A stretch of DNA of 63,418 nucleotides, taken from the NCBI GenBank assembly GCA_963723235.1, contig CAVRPV010000003.1, forward strand, positions 1 through 63,418, read 5' to 3'. The DNA comes from CAIRTM01 sp963723235 (lineage in GTDB: Bacteria; Desulfobacterota; WTBG01; CAIYCZ01; CAIRTM01). Made by a program: the position numbers and the translations under genes. The notes below the pieces were generated by a model that was given only the letters and a program-made list of their open reading frames with translations, ran no database searches and was not told where the DNA came from. The number at the start of each line of letters is the position of its first letter. The stretch's first letter is position 1. This document shows, one piece after another, positions 18,413 to 27,833 of the stretch.

Positions 18413-19228
18413 ATGATAGAATTAATTGCTGTTTTGTGCAACATTATTTTCAGGCCAGTGTGCCCGGCAGCGCGCGTTGCTTCAGGCCTGCCCGGTGCAC
18501 ATAACACGGCGGATCATAGCACAATTCATGGACAGAAAACCGCCGCCGCATTGACCGCGCATCTTGAGCGCTTTATTACGCCGGAGCGCATCGCGCGTGT
18601 GCGCGATGTTCTTGATAATCGCACGCGCCATATCTGCCTGGTGCTTGAGGATATTTACAAGTCACAGAATTCAAGCGCGACGCTGCGTACCTGCGATGCC
18701 CTGGGCATTCAGGACGTGCATATCATTGAAAATCATAGTCCTTTTTCGCTCGATGCCAGGGTTACGCTGGGCTCCTGCCAATGGACGACCCTGAAGCGCT
18801 ACCGCGAATCCGGCGGCAATAATACGCAGGCCTGCTACGCGGCCCTGCGCGCGCAGGGGTATCGCATTGTAGCGACCGTCCCGGGGCCTGCAAGCAAGGG
18901 CCTGGAGGACATCGGCCTTGAGCGCAGATGCGCGTTTGTTTTCGGCAATGAGGAACAGGGACTGAGCGCGGCGGCGATTGACGGGGCTGATGCATGCGTG
19001 AGTCTGCCCATGTACGGCTTCACGCAGAGTTATAATATTTCGGTCAGTGTCGGTATTGTCTTGATGCACATGACGGGCCGCCTGCGCGCTGCGGGCGTTG
19101 ACTGGGGCCTGACGGACGAGGAAAAGGCCGCTTTGACCCTGGAGTGGTATCGCACAATCGTGCGCTGCGATGATGTTATTGAAAAACAATTTCTTGCGAG
19201 CATGCATTGTTCCGGGACTGATGCATGA
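18413..19228 (+). CDS. trmH: tRNA (guanosine-2'-O-)-methyltransferase, SpoU/TrmH family
   Basis: SAM-dependent 2'-O-ribose methyltransferase with a knotted (SPOUT) fold, acting on tRNA Gm18 by family analogy. N-terminal region: ERFITPERIARVRDVLDNR. Motif 1: LVLEDIYKSQNSSATLRTCDALG, with the conserved Asn and Arg. Motif 2: FVFGNEEQGLS. Motif 3: CVSLPMYGFTQSYNISVSVGIVL. The true start is uncertain: homology begins near residue 45 of the version given, and no clear ribosome binding site is visible. The stop overlaps the nadE start (ATGA), so the two are translationally coupled. Confidence 0.85.
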   Translation: MIELIAVLCNIIFRPVCPAARVASGLPGAHNTADHSTIHGQKTAAALTAHLERFITPERIARVRDVLDNRTRHICLVLEDIYKSQNSSATLRTCDALGIQDVHIIENHSPFSLDARVTLGSCQWTTLKRYRESGGNNTQACYAALRAQGYRIVATVPGPASKGLEDIGLERRCAFVFGNEEQGLSAAAIDGADACVSLPMYGFTQSYNISVSVGIVLMHMTGRLRAAGVDWGLTDEEKAALTLEWYRTIVRCDDVIEKQFLASMHCSGTDA

Positions 19229-20916
19229 ACATTACACTGGCGCAACTCAACCCAACAATCGGTGATGTGGGCGGCAACCTTCAGCAGGCGTTGGCTGCCT
19301 TTGGCCGTGCTGCCGCAAGCAACAGCGACCTGATTGTTTTTTCCGAGCTTTTTTTATCAGGCTACCCGGCCCGGGACCTGCTTGAGCGCCCTGATTTTCT
19401 CGACCGGATCGAGACGGCTTTGGAACAGATCCGGCGCACGTCCGCTGAGTTTCCGGAAACAGGGATTTTAATCGGTGCGCCGGTGCGCTCCGGAAGCACT
19501 ACCGGTCGCGGTCTGTACAACGCGGCCCTGCTGTTTCATGCCGGCAGCCTGCTGTTTGCGCAGCATAAATCCCTGCTGCCCAATTATGACGTTTTTGATG
19601 AGGCCCGCTATTTTGACCCGGCCGAGGCGGTCAGCACGGTTGCGTTCAAGGGCGAGCAGCTGGGTATTGTTATCTGTGAGGATTCGTGGAGCGATCCCGA
19701 TCTGCACCGGGGCCGCTCGTACGGCTATGACCCGGTTGCGCGCCTGGCAGCTGACGGAGCCACGATCCTTATCAATCTTTCAGCTTCTCCGTACCAGGCC
19801 GGCAAAGAGGAACAGCGCCTGCGCATTTTGCAGTCGCATGCCAGTACGTACGGGGTGCCCGCGATTCTGGTTAATCAGGTGGGCGGTAATGATGAATTGG
19901 TGTTTGACGGCCGCAGCGCCTGCATGGGCGTCAATGGCGAGCCGGTCGCCGTGCTTGCCGCGTTTCGCTCCCAGGAGCTGAGCGTGGACGTCACCTCCCG
20001 CAGCATCGGCAGCACCGCAGCGTACAGCCCGCGTGAACCCGTGGCTGACCTGCATGACGCGCTTGTGCTGGGCCTGGGCGATTATGTTCGCAAATGCGGG
20101 TTTGAGCGCGTGCTGCTGGGCCTCTCAGGCGGTATCGACTCAGCGCTGGTGTGCTGTTTGGCCGCAGCCGCGCTCGGGTCTGAAAATGTGACGGGCGTTT
20201 TAATGCCCAGTCGCTACTCTTCGGCCGGCAGCATCGATGATTCCGTGGCACTGGCCGGAAATCTCGGGATCAGGCATACGATCATCCCGATCATGGGAGT
20301 GTATGATGCCTTTCTCGAGACGCTTGCGCCCAGTTTCAAAAACACCGCAGCTGATACTACCGAGGAAAATATACAGGCGCGTATCCGCGGCACACTGCTG
20401 ATGAGCCTGTCAAACAAGTTCGGCAGCCTGCTGCTGACAACCGGCAATAAAAGCGAGATTGCGGTCGGATACTGCACCCTGTACGGTGATATGTGCGGGG
20501 GCCTTGCGGTGATTTCCGATGTGCCCAAAACCATGGTGTATGCACTGGCCCGCTCCATCAACCGCGACAGGGAGATTATCCCGGAAAGCATATTGACCAA
20601 GGCGCCCTCGGCCGAGCTGCGGCCCGATCAGATTGATCAGGACAGTCTGCCGCCCTACGACGTGCTGGACCGCATACTGGAAGCGTATATCGATCAAGGC
20701 CTCAGCCCGCGTGACATGCAGGCCATGGGGTTTGATCCCCAAACCCTGCGCTGGGTCATTCAGGCTGTTGACCGCAATGAATACAAGCGGCGGCAGTCGG
20801 CCCCGGGCCTGAAAGTAACCAGCAAGGCCTTCGGCATGGGGCGGCGTATGGCTATTGCCGCGCGCTATGCCGAGGCGGATTTAATCGTTGACCCTGTAAC
20901 CGGTCAGCCCCTATGA
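19225..20916 (+). CDS. nadE: Glutamine-dependent NAD+ synthetase
   Basis: Makes NAD from deamido-NAD, ATP and glutamine; 563 residues. N-terminal nitrilase-type glutaminase domain: Glu41 (FSELFLSGYP), Lys115 (HKSLLPNYDVFDEARYF) and Cys151 (VICEDSWS). C-terminal synthetase domain begins about residue 290 with the PP-loop LSGGIDSALV; TTGNKSEIAVGYCTLYGDM is the second signature. Length and domain order match the two-domain type. It overlaps trmH by 4 bp and is followed 10 bp later by the efflux adaptor gene, so all may share a transcript. Confidence 0.95.
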   Translation: MNITLAQLNPTIGDVGGNLQQALAAFGRAAASNSDLIVFSELFLSGYPARDLLERPDFLDRIETALEQIRRTSAEFPETGILIGAPVRSGSTTGRGLYNAALLFHAGSLLFAQHKSLLPNYDVFDEARYFDPAEAVSTVAFKGEQLGIVICEDSWSDPDLHRGRSYGYDPVARLAADGATILINLSASPYQAGKEEQRLRILQSHASTYGVPAILVNQVGGNDELVFDGRSACMGVNGEPVAVLAAFRSQELSVDVTSRSIGSTAAYSPREPVADLHDALVLGLGDYVRKCGFERVLLGLSGGIDSALVCCLAAAALGSENVTGVLMPSRYSSAGSIDDSVALAGNLGIRHTIIPIMGVYDAFLETLAPSFKNTAADTTEENIQARIRGTLLMSLSNKFGSLLLTTGNKSEIAVGYCTLYGDMCGGLAVISDVPKTMVYALARSINRDREIIPESILTKAPSAELRPDQIDQDSLPPYDVLDRILEAYIDQGLSPRDMQAMGFDPQTLRWVIQAVDRNEYKRRQSAPGLKVTSKAFGMGRRMAIAARYAEADLIVDPVTGQPL

Positions 20917-20926
20917 AAAGGTGTGT

Positions 20927-22015
20927 ATGAAAATCATGACAAACATTCTCATCCTGCTGTGTCTGCTGTGCAGCGCGTGCGGCCGTGAGGAAGCCTACCT
21001 GACCGCGCCTGTTGAGCAGCGTGACATAACAGCCATCTGCACGGCTACGGGCACCATCAATCCGGTTAAGACCGTCGAGGTCGGCACGCAGGTTTCAGGC
21101 CGTATCAAGGCCCTGTATGCCGACTATAATTCGCCGGTAACAAGCGGTCAGCTGATTGCCGAAATTGAACCGGCGGCATTTGAAGCCCAGCGGGAACAGG
21201 CACGCGCCAATCTGCTGGCGGCCGGGGCCTCCCTGAATCAGGCTGAGGCAAACCGAAAGGATAGCCGGCGCAATTTTAAGCGCACACAAGAACTGTATGC
21301 CGGCAAGGTTGTCGGCCAGAGCGAGATGGATGTCGCCGAGACCAAGCTTTCGGTGGCTGAGAGCCAGGTCGGTGTTGCCAGCGCGCAGGTGGTGCAGGCG
21401 CAGGCCGCCTTTGATCTGGCTGGAACCAATCTGCTCTACACCAGGATTATCTGTCCGATCGACGGTATTGTGATCGCCCGCAGGGTTGATATCGGCCAGA
21501 CGGTCGCGGCCGCTTTTCAGACGCCGACCCTGTTTGTCGTGGCCGAGGATCTCACGCGCATGCGCATCAACACCAGCGTTGATGAGTCCGACATCGGCCG
21601 TGTAGTCGTCGGCCAGCAGGTGCGCTTCAGTGTTGATGCCTATCCCGGCAGCATTTTTGATGCCCAGGTACTGCAGATTCGCAATGATCCGAAGATTACG
21701 CAAAACGTCGTTACCTATGACGTGCTGATTGATGTTGACAACAGCGACTTGAAGCTCAAGCCGGGCATGACCGCCAATGTGGAGATCATCAGCGACCGGC
21801 GCGAAAAGGTCGTGTGCGTGCCCGACGCGGCCCTGCGGTTCAGGCCTGAAGATGAAGCCCCGTATGAAGGCAGCGCGGTCTGGATTCCGGGGCGCAAGGG
21901 CCCGCAGCGGGTCGAGGTCAAAACCGGCATCAGCGATTACAGCTACAGCGAGCTGCTCGAAGGAGATCTAAAGCCGGGGCAGGATGTGATTATCGGGCAG
22001 CCGAGCAAACGATGA
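20927..22015 (+). CDS. MacA-like periplasmic adaptor (membrane-fusion protein)
   Basis: Periplasmic adaptor of a MacA-MacB-TolC type exporter, 362 residues. N-terminus MKIMTNILILLCLLCSACG suggests a lipoprotein anchored through Cys (15 or 18). After it come the barrel-sandwich hybrid (GTINPVKTVEVGTQVSGRIKALY), a coiled-coil hairpin (about residues 85-150, rich in Ala/Gln/Glu), the second lipoyl half (TRIICPIDGIVIARRVDIGQTVAA) and beta-barrel/membrane-proximal domains. ATG 20927 follows AAAAGG. The ABC and permease genes follow after a dispersed repeat. Substrate unknown. Confidence 0.9.
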   Translation: MKIMTNILILLCLLCSACGREEAYLTAPVEQRDITAICTATGTINPVKTVEVGTQVSGRIKALYADYNSPVTSGQLIAEIEPAAFEAQREQARANLLAAGASLNQAEANRKDSRRNFKRTQELYAGKVVGQSEMDVAETKLSVAESQVGVASAQVVQAQAAFDLAGTNLLYTRIICPIDGIVIARRVDIGQTVAAAFQTPTLFVVAEDLTRMRINTSVDESDIGRVVVGQQVRFSVDAYPGSIFDAQVLQIRNDPKITQNVVTYDVLIDVDNSDLKLKPGMTANVEIISDRREKVVCVPDAALRFRPEDEAPYEGSAVWIPGRKGPQRVEVKTGISDYSYSELLEGDLKPGQDVIIGQPSKR

Positions 22016-22027
22016 CCCCCAGCCTTG

Positions 22028-22150
22028 ACGCACTCGGAAAAAGTCCGGATACTGCGTTGCGCCCATCCTCAGTCACTGCGGCGTACAAACACGTACGCCT
22101 CATTTCTTCGAAAGTGCGCGCCTTGTCTGCGGCCTTTTTTGAGCGCGTTT
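22028..22150. repeat. Family 1 intergenic repeat inside the exporter operon
   Basis: Copy with CTCGGAAAAAGTCC at the left, GCGGCGTACAAACACGTACGCC in the centre and TTTTTTGAGCGCG at the right. It separates the adaptor and ATPase genes by ~150 bp, where related operons usually have almost no gap. Confidence 0.65.
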
Positions 22151-22165
22151 AAATTGAGTCATAGT

Positions 22166-22891
22166 ATGAATGTTCACGACGCCAGCATATTTGAAACCGA
22201 TACGCGTTTAATCGATGTGCGCACCGTGTCAAAAGAGTACGTGATGGGTGAAAACCGGATTCGCGCACTCGAGAGTGTTTCCCTGACAATAGCCCGGGGT
22301 GATTTTGTTTCAATTATGGGGCCTTCGGGATCAGGTAAATCAACCCTGATGAATATTATCGGGTGCCTGGATACTCCCAGCGAGGGCTCCTATCTGCTTG
22401 ACGGCCAGGATGTCAGCCGGCTCGGGCGCGATGAACTGGCCCGGATCCGCAACCACACAATCGGTTTTGTGTTTCAGGGGTTCAATCTGCTGGCCCGTAC
22501 TTCGGCCCTGGAAAATGTGGCTTTGCCGCTGCTCTACAGCGGAACCCGGACTGAGGAGCGCTACGCCCTGGCACGCGCGGCTCTGGCTACGGTGGGCCTT
22601 GCCGATCGCGAACATCATCATCCCAATCAACTCTCAGGAGGGCAGCAGCAGCGCGTCACCCTTGCACGCGCAATCGTTAACCAGGCTCCCGTTATCCTGG
22701 CTGATGAGCCGACCGGTAATCTTGACAGCGCAACCGGCATTGAAATAATGAACCTGCTCGTGCGTCTGAACAGGCAGGCCGGCATTACGATTATCCTGGT
22801 GACGCATGAGCGCGAAATCGCCGAATACGGCAGGCGCCTGATTGTTTTTCGCGACGGCCGCGTGGTCAGCGACGGGGAGATCTCGCAGTGA
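22166..22891 (+). CDS. ABC transporter ATPase, MacB/LolD type
   Basis: Cytoplasmic ATPase of the exporter, 241 residues. Walker A GPSGSGKST at 52-60, Q-loop in FVFQGFNLL, signature LSGGQQQR, Walker B VILADEPTGNLDS, and H-loop VTHERE. This is the MacB/LolD/FtsE subfamily, driving extrusion from the periplasm (mechanotransmission) and not substrate transport across the membrane. ATG 22166 is the last start before homology; the reading frame is open earlier through the repeat. The permease GTG overlaps its stop. Confidence 0.92.
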   Translation: MNVHDASIFETDTRLIDVRTVSKEYVMGENRIRALESVSLTIARGDFVSIMGPSGSGKSTLMNIIGCLDTPSEGSYLLDGQDVSRLGRDELARIRNHTIGFVFQGFNLLARTSALENVALPLLYSGTRTEERYALARAALATVGLADREHHHPNQLSGGQQQRVTLARAIVNQAPVILADEPTGNLDSATGIEIMNLLVRLNRQAGITIILVTHEREIAEYGRRLIVFRDGRVVSDGEISQ

Positions 22892-24117
22892 TCAGTCCGG
22901 TCTCAACACTCACCATTGCCCTGCGGGCCCTGCGGGCCAATAAAATGCGCTCCAGCCTTACCATGCTCGGCATTATCATCGGCGTTGCCGCGGTGATCGC
23001 CATGCTGTCCATCGGAAGCGCCGCCCGCCAGCGCATCTCCAATGAAATCAATTCCATGGGCAGCAATCTGCTGATCGTGTTCTCCGGTTCCAGCTCGTCC
23101 GGGGGCGCGCGCATGGGAACGGGCACCGATCCTACAATATCGCTTGAGGATGTTGAGGCCATGCGTGATGAGTGCCCTTCTGTTCAGGATGTTGCACCGA
23201 TTCACAGCGGTGCCGCTCAGATTGTCTACGGTAATCGCAACTGGTCAACCGGGGTCATGGGCACGACTGCCAGCATACTGGATATCAATGCCTGGGAAAT
23301 CCTGAGCGGGCGGGCCTTCACGGTTCAGGATGAGCGCTATGCTGCCAAGGTATGCCTGCTGGGCAAGACGGTAGCTGATGAGCTGTTCGGCGCTATTGAC
23401 CCCGTGGGAAATATCGTACGGATAAAAAGTGTGCCGTTCAGGGTTTTGGGGGTTTTGAAGCCCAAGGGCCAGAGCATGACCGGCCAGGATCAGGATGATG
23501 TCGTCTACCTGCCGATCAGGACTGCGCAGCGCAAATTATTCGGCAGCTCGGTGTCGGACATGGTGCGTTTTGTGATGGTGAAAGCGACCGGCCTGCATGC
23601 GCTTGAGCGGGCCGAACATGAAATAACCGCGCTGATGCGTCATCGGCACCGCATCGCGCCCGGGCAGGCGGATGACTTTACCGTGAAAAATTTGACCCAG
23701 ATGATGCAGATCGCCATAACGCTGGCCAATGTCATGACCCTGCTGCTGGGCGCCATCGCTTCCATATCCCTGCTGGTCGGCGGGATCGGTATTATGAATA
23801 TCATGCTGGTTTCGGTGACCGAGCGCACACGCGAAATCGGCATTCGCATTGCCGTGGGCGCGAAGACCTGGGACATCCGGCTGCAGTTCATCATGGAGGC
23901 CATGACCCTGTCGCTGATCGGCGGTCTTGTGGGTATTGTGCTGGGCCAGGCCGGTTCAATCGCCCTGTGCATTGCGGCCGGTCTGCCGGTTAATGTGTCC
24001 GTTGCGGGCATTGCGCTCAGTTTCGGATTTTCCGCCGCGGTCGGTATCTTTTTCGGCTACTACCCGGCCCACAAGGCATCCCTTCTCAATCCCATCGACG
24101 CGCTGCGCTACGAGTAG
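22888..24117 (+). CDS. MacB-type ABC permease (FtsX domain)
   Basis: Inner-membrane permease, 409 residues, separate from its ATPase (in E. coli MacB they are fused). A first membrane helix near residues 20-42 (SSLTMLGIIIGVAAVIAMLSIG) is followed by a MacB periplasmic core domain (about 45-260), then three C-terminal helices with the FtsX pattern (SISLLVGGIGIMNIMLVSVTERTREIGIRIAVGA). Ends NPIDALRYE, as is typical. Translation starts at GTG 22888, overlapping the ATPase stop by 4 bp. Confidence 0.92.
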   Translation: MISPVSTLTIALRALRANKMRSSLTMLGIIIGVAAVIAMLSIGSAARQRISNEINSMGSNLLIVFSGSSSSGGARMGTGTDPTISLEDVEAMRDECPSVQDVAPIHSGAAQIVYGNRNWSTGVMGTTASILDINAWEILSGRAFTVQDERYAAKVCLLGKTVADELFGAIDPVGNIVRIKSVPFRVLGVLKPKGQSMTGQDQDDVVYLPIRTAQRKLFGSSVSDMVRFVMVKATGLHALERAEHEITALMRHRHRIAPGQADDFTVKNLTQMMQIAITLANVMTLLLGAIASISLLVGGIGIMNIMLVSVTERTREIGIRIAVGAKTWDIRLQFIMEAMTLSLIGGLVGIVLGQAGSIALCIAAGLPVNVSVAGIALSFGFSAAVGIFFGYYPAHKASLLNPIDALRYE

Positions 24118-24122
24118 CATTG

Positions 24123-24260
24123 GAGCAGGCTGTTCTAAATAACATAGCCTCAGATGCGCTGCCCGCATCGCCATGAGCCTGTTGACGGCGTCAACGAACA
24201 TAGTACGCACGGCAGGTCCGTTCATGGTAGTGCGACAAGCGCATCACGAACTGGGTATTT
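24123..24260. repeat. Decayed fragments of two intergenic repeats
   Basis: AGGCTGTTCTAAATAAC at 24127 resembles a family 1 left end. The GTTCATGGTAGTGCGACA stretch near 24222 resembles the right arm of the hairpin at 17040-17130. No gene between 24118 and 24340. Confidence 0.4.
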
Positions 24261-24381
24261 CTTGAAACGGCTACAATAAAAAGGAATATGCTCTATTTTA
24301 GTGCGATCATGGAAGCCATGCGCGAGTGGCTTTGACGTTTTACAGCCCCAGCAGGCGCTGAGCGTTGCCGCCCAGAATCAA

Positions 24382-25272
24382 TCAAATCTCGTCTTCGGTA
24401 AATGTAATGCCATCCGGCGATTTTTGCGGAAGGTCGCGTATAAGGTTTACCCAGTCAACGTTTGACATGATTGAACGAAAGGACGGGCTGTCGGAACCGA
24501 ACAGAATACGCTCAGGTTCGGTAAAGTCTAAAAACTCACGCAGCGCACGGCAAAATCCGGTATAGTTCCTCAGGGAAAAAATCTGCCAGGCAGACAGGTC
24601 AGCCATAAAATTGAGTTTAATGCTCATGAGTGAGAGCATCTGCTGGTACCCGAACATTCCCCCGGCATGGGCCGCAATGATAGGAAGATCCGGGAAATCA
24701 ACCCCGAGGTCATCCAAATGTATCGTTTGAGAATATTTACTGTGCAGGGGCACCATCATTGAACCGGAATGAATAATTACCGGTACATTGTTGTGTTGAG
24801 CAATCTCAAGCAGCGGATAGACCTCCTTCTGGTTTGGATAAAATCCGGAGCAGGGGTGCAGCTTCAGCCCGCGCATGCCCCACTCGGTTACGCAGGTTTC
24901 AAAGAGGTCGGCCGCTCCCTCGCGGCGCGGATCAACGCCGGCAAAGGGGATCAGTTTGCCGGGATGCCTGCGGCCAAGTTCTGCATACAGTCGATTGACC
25001 TCTTTGATGGAAACATCCGGATCACCAAGCGCCAGTCCGAAATCCACGGGAAAAATCACGCTTGCATCAATGCCGGCTTCCTCCATTTCCGCCAGCAGCA
25101 TTGCGGCATCCGGGTCGCTGCTGCCTTCCAGCAGCGCGTCGCCGACTTCCTCGTTGGTCTGGTGAATGCCCTGTTTCGCGAATTCATGCGTAATAAAGCG
25201 CGCCACGCCGTGAAAAAAAGTGCGGGGCACCCAGCCGTCGACAAACAGATGTGTGTGGATGTCTATGATCAT
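24382..25272 (-). CDS. Amidohydrolase-2 family metal-dependent hydrolase, early stop
   Basis: TIM-barrel hydrolase/decarboxylase of the amidohydrolase-2 family. Metal ligands are recognisable: MIIDIHTHLF at the start (HxH), LKLHPCSG, a barrel His in IIHSG, IAAHAGG, and the Asp in LFGSDSPSF. Start ATG 25272 has AAGGAG upstream; the GTG at 25293 lies before that site. The frame ends at TGA after FTEDEI, but the next 13 codons read LILGGNAQRLLGL and then a TAA at 24340. That is the normal family ending, so one base change probably introduced the TGA. Confidence 0.85.
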   Translation of the reverse strand: MIIDIHTHLFVDGWVPRTFFHGVARFITHEFAKQGIHQTNEEVGDALLEGSSDPDAAMLLAEMEEAGIDASVIFPVDFGLALGDPDVSIKEVNRLYAELGRRHPGKLIPFAGVDPRREGAADLFETCVTEWGMRGLKLHPCSGFYPNQKEVYPLLEIAQHNNVPVIIHSGSMMVPLHSKYSQTIHLDDLGVDFPDLPIIAAHAGGMFGYQQMLSLMSIKLNFMADLSAWQIFSLRNYTGFCRALREFLDFTEPERILFGSDSPSFRSIMSNVDWVNLIRDLPQKSPDGITFTEDEI

Positions 25273-25404
25273 AGCGTATCGTTTCTCCTTCACAAGGGCT
25301 GTTGCAATTGTTCAATACCTCGGCATCTTTTTGGAACGTATCATCGTGCGCTTTTTAAGTCAATCCGCCATGAAGTATTGGGGGAAGATCAAATCGTCCC
25401 CAAT

Positions 25405-25480
25405 ACTTATTTTCTCCCCTGTCCATATTCAGAGTAAAGGCACTCAGGTGCCGAAATATCACCAATTGGTGCCATTGTGT
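25405..25480. promoter_or_regulatory. Conserved upstream motif, copy A (GGCAC-N4-GTGCC)
   Basis: TTCTCCCC, then the perfect inverted repeat GGCACTCAGGTGCC (25439-25452), GAAATA, and a third half-site in TTGGTGCCATTG (25467-25478). The same arrangement occurs at 27681-27732 and 32627-32678, upstream of the giant Cys-rich protein gene and of its remnant. Here it lies upstream of the response regulator gene. The rest of 25273-25622 has no gene. Confidence 0.6.
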
Positions 25481-25622
25481 CATTGGTATACACAATTTAT
25501 AATCAAAAAAATTTCGCTGCACAGGGGCATTTTCTGCAAAGGCATCCCGGCTTTGCCTGTGCAGACATTACATGACAAACACAAGGTACATACCATCGTA
25601 TCCGGGAAATACAGCGCTTACT

Positions 25623-26054
25623 ATGCTTGTAAATTTAAAAAAATCACGCATACTGATTGTCGATGACGACCCTGCAATTCGAAATCTTTTAAAAAGGTTT
25701 TATGCTTCTTATGACTTTGACCTGTTCGAGGCTGTCCACGGACAGCAGGCTATTGAAATGGCCCCTGTATACAGGCCTGACTTGATCCTTCTTGATATAG
25801 AAATGCCGGTATTGAACGGTTACACGACTATTGCCATATTGAGAACTCATGAAGCAACCAGTGCTGTACCGATAATACTTATGACGGGGCAGGCAGAAGC
25901 AAAGGATAAAGCCAGGGGTATGTATGACGCATACGTAAGCAAGCCTTTCTGTAAAGATGATCTGATTCAAGCAACCCTGAAATTTCTGCCCGGAACAGTC
26001 AAAGGGCCGCACGATTCAGAAAAAGGAACAGTGTACATAGGCAGCCTTAATTAA
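25623..26054 (+). CDS. Single-domain response regulator (CheY-like)
   Basis: A lone receiver domain, 143 residues. SRILIVDDDPAIR supplies the acidic pocket, the phospho-acceptor Asp is in DLILLDIEMP (about residue 56), the Thr is in ILMTGQAEA, and the Lys is in VSKPF. No output domain; the C-terminal tail (GPHDSEKGTVYIGSLN) is short. An upstream ATG at 25572 is in frame, but the receiver fold begins after 25623. It lies 46 bp before the PAS-LuxR gene, with which it may signal. Confidence 0.85.
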   Translation: MLVNLKKSRILIVDDDPAIRNLLKRFYASYDFDLFEAVHGQQAIEMAPVYRPDLILLDIEMPVLNGYTTIAILRTHEATSAVPIILMTGQAEAKDKARGMYDAYVSKPFCKDDLIQATLKFLPGTVKGPHDSEKGTVYIGSLN

Positions 26055-26100
26055 TTGACCGGATTGTGATCTGCAAAACAGCCAGCCAGAAGGAATGGGC

Positions 26101-27670
26101 ATGAAAAAAAAGACTGATACTCGCACCAACGCCCATAGTCGCCCCGCGAAGTGCGGCAGTCCTGAACTCAAGCAGGGGCCTCAGCCTTTCGACACCAGCA
26201 AAGAGAAATACAAAACATTATTTAACACGATGATGCAGGGCGCTTTTTTTCAGGGTTCGGATGGCAGTCTCCTTGATGTAAATCCCAAAGCTCTCACAAT
26301 CTTCGGGCTGACCCGGAAGGCATTTTTACACAGGAACTCGCATTCACCCTCCTGGCAGGTGATCCGGGAAGATGGCTCGTGCATGACTTCGCTCGACCAT
26401 CCTTCAACAGTCGCGTTTAAAACCGGTTTGCCGGTCTTGGATGTGACTGTCGGCGTTTTCAATCCCCGGAAAAAAACTTATGTATGGGTTATTGTCAATG
26501 CCATTCCACTGTTGCATCCCGGAGAAAAAAAACCCTATCAAGTGTGCGTTACTCTCCACGACATAACCCAGCGGTTACAGGCCGAAAAAGCTTTGCGCTT
26601 CAGCGAAGAGCACAGCAGAGTGCTGACAGAGACCGCACCTGATGCAATCATCACCGTAGACAAACAGGGCTGTATCGTGGCCTGGAACCAGGGAGCGCAA
26701 AATATATACGGCTACAAGCCGAAAAATATTATCGGCCGGAGTTGTAACCGGATACTACCTGAAAATGAGCGTGAAAAGCATAATACACTGTTTGCTGCAT
26801 TGATTAAGGCTGGAAAACCAATAACCAGCAAGGCGCCGATGGACGGGCATGGCCTCAGGAAAAACGGCGAGGTATTTGAAATTGAGGTGTCCATCAATCT
26901 ACACTGGTACGACAATGAGCCTTATTTTACCTTAATCGCGCGCGATATCTCTAAACGCAAGCAGCTTGAAAAGACTCTTCAAAGGCGCGAAGAGCGATTG
27001 CGGTTAGTGCTTGAGAACGCGCCTATCGGTATCTGCATTTTTGATAAGAACGGTTTGCTGTTGCAGGTCAACAAATTCTGCGAACAATGTTTCGGCCACC
27101 CCAGGGATGAGCTCTTGCGGCATGGACTCGTCAAGTTTTTGCATCCGGACGACAGAGAGCAAACCAAGCAAGCACTTCTCCGCATGGTAAAGAACCATAA
27201 CAAAGCAGGGGACCATTTTGTTATCGAGAACCGCTATTTCGCCGCCGATGGCCGTACGATTTATACAAAGCAGTCTGTCCAGGGAAATTTTGATGCGGAC
27301 GGGAATATATCTTTCGCCATTATGCTGACCGAGGATATTACGCTTACAAAGCAGTTAAGCCTTGCGAATACTGTGATCATCAGCAAGCTCAAAGATGTTC
27401 ATCTTCAGCTCAATAATTTTTGTAGCCTGTTGGCAGACGATAAGAATTTGTGCCAGACTAAATCTCTGAGCGATTATAACCTCACCGCCGCTGGAAAACA
27501 AAATAGTCGGCATGATATACCACGGCTCCTCAAATCAGAGTATTGCGAAAAATCTCTGCATCTCGGAAAATACCGTCAAGCATCATGTAACGAGCTTGTA
27601 CAATAAAATGAAGGTTAAAAACCGTATCGGCTTAATCAATATGATTCGGGAAAACCACATTTCTGTCTAA
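26101..27670 (+). CDS. Multi-PAS regulator with C-terminal LuxR HTH, one frameshift
   Basis: Soluble sensor-transcription factor. Three PAS segments are visible: about residues 40-155 (YKTLFNTMMQGAFFQGSDGS ... HDITQRLQ), 165-285 (ETAPDAIITVDKQGCIVAWN ... IARDISKRKQ) and 295-415 (RLVLENAPIGICIFDKNGLL ... LTEDITL). The main frame stops at 27606. In the next frame, from about 27484, the sequence reads LENKIVGMIYHGSSNQSIAK and then ISENTVKHHVTSLYNKMKVK, a LuxR/GerE helix-turn-helix ending at 27670. One extra base in CACCGCCGCTGG near 27483 explains the break. No kinase domain exists, so it probably senses directly and binds DNA. ATG 26101 is spaced 6 bp from AAGGA. Confidence 0.82.
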
Positions 27671-27755
27671 ACCATTACCTTCTCCCCGCCCATAGCACTT
27701 TAGTGCCTGAAATAGAGCCCTTGGTGCCATTGCCATATTTGTCTATCCGGAATAT
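27605..27755. repeat. Direct repeat, left copy (LuxR tail plus upstream motif copy B)
   Basis: Matches 32553-32698 closely, including the last 20 codons of the LuxR domain, its TAA, and the GCACTTTAGTGCC ... TTGGTGCCATTG motif at 27695-27732. It forms the left boundary of a duplicated unit that includes the Cys-rich gene. Confidence 0.8.
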
Positions 27756-27833
27756 AGATTTGTGTACTTTAAAGGTGGGAGGCTGACAATGTCAGCTTAC
27801 ACGGGGTTCAAACTTTTTGAAAGGGAGGATGGC

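Noticed and set aside
24382..24384. Selenocysteine codon in the amidohydrolase
   Set aside because: The family has no known selenocysteine at this place and the position is a poorly conserved C-terminal residue.
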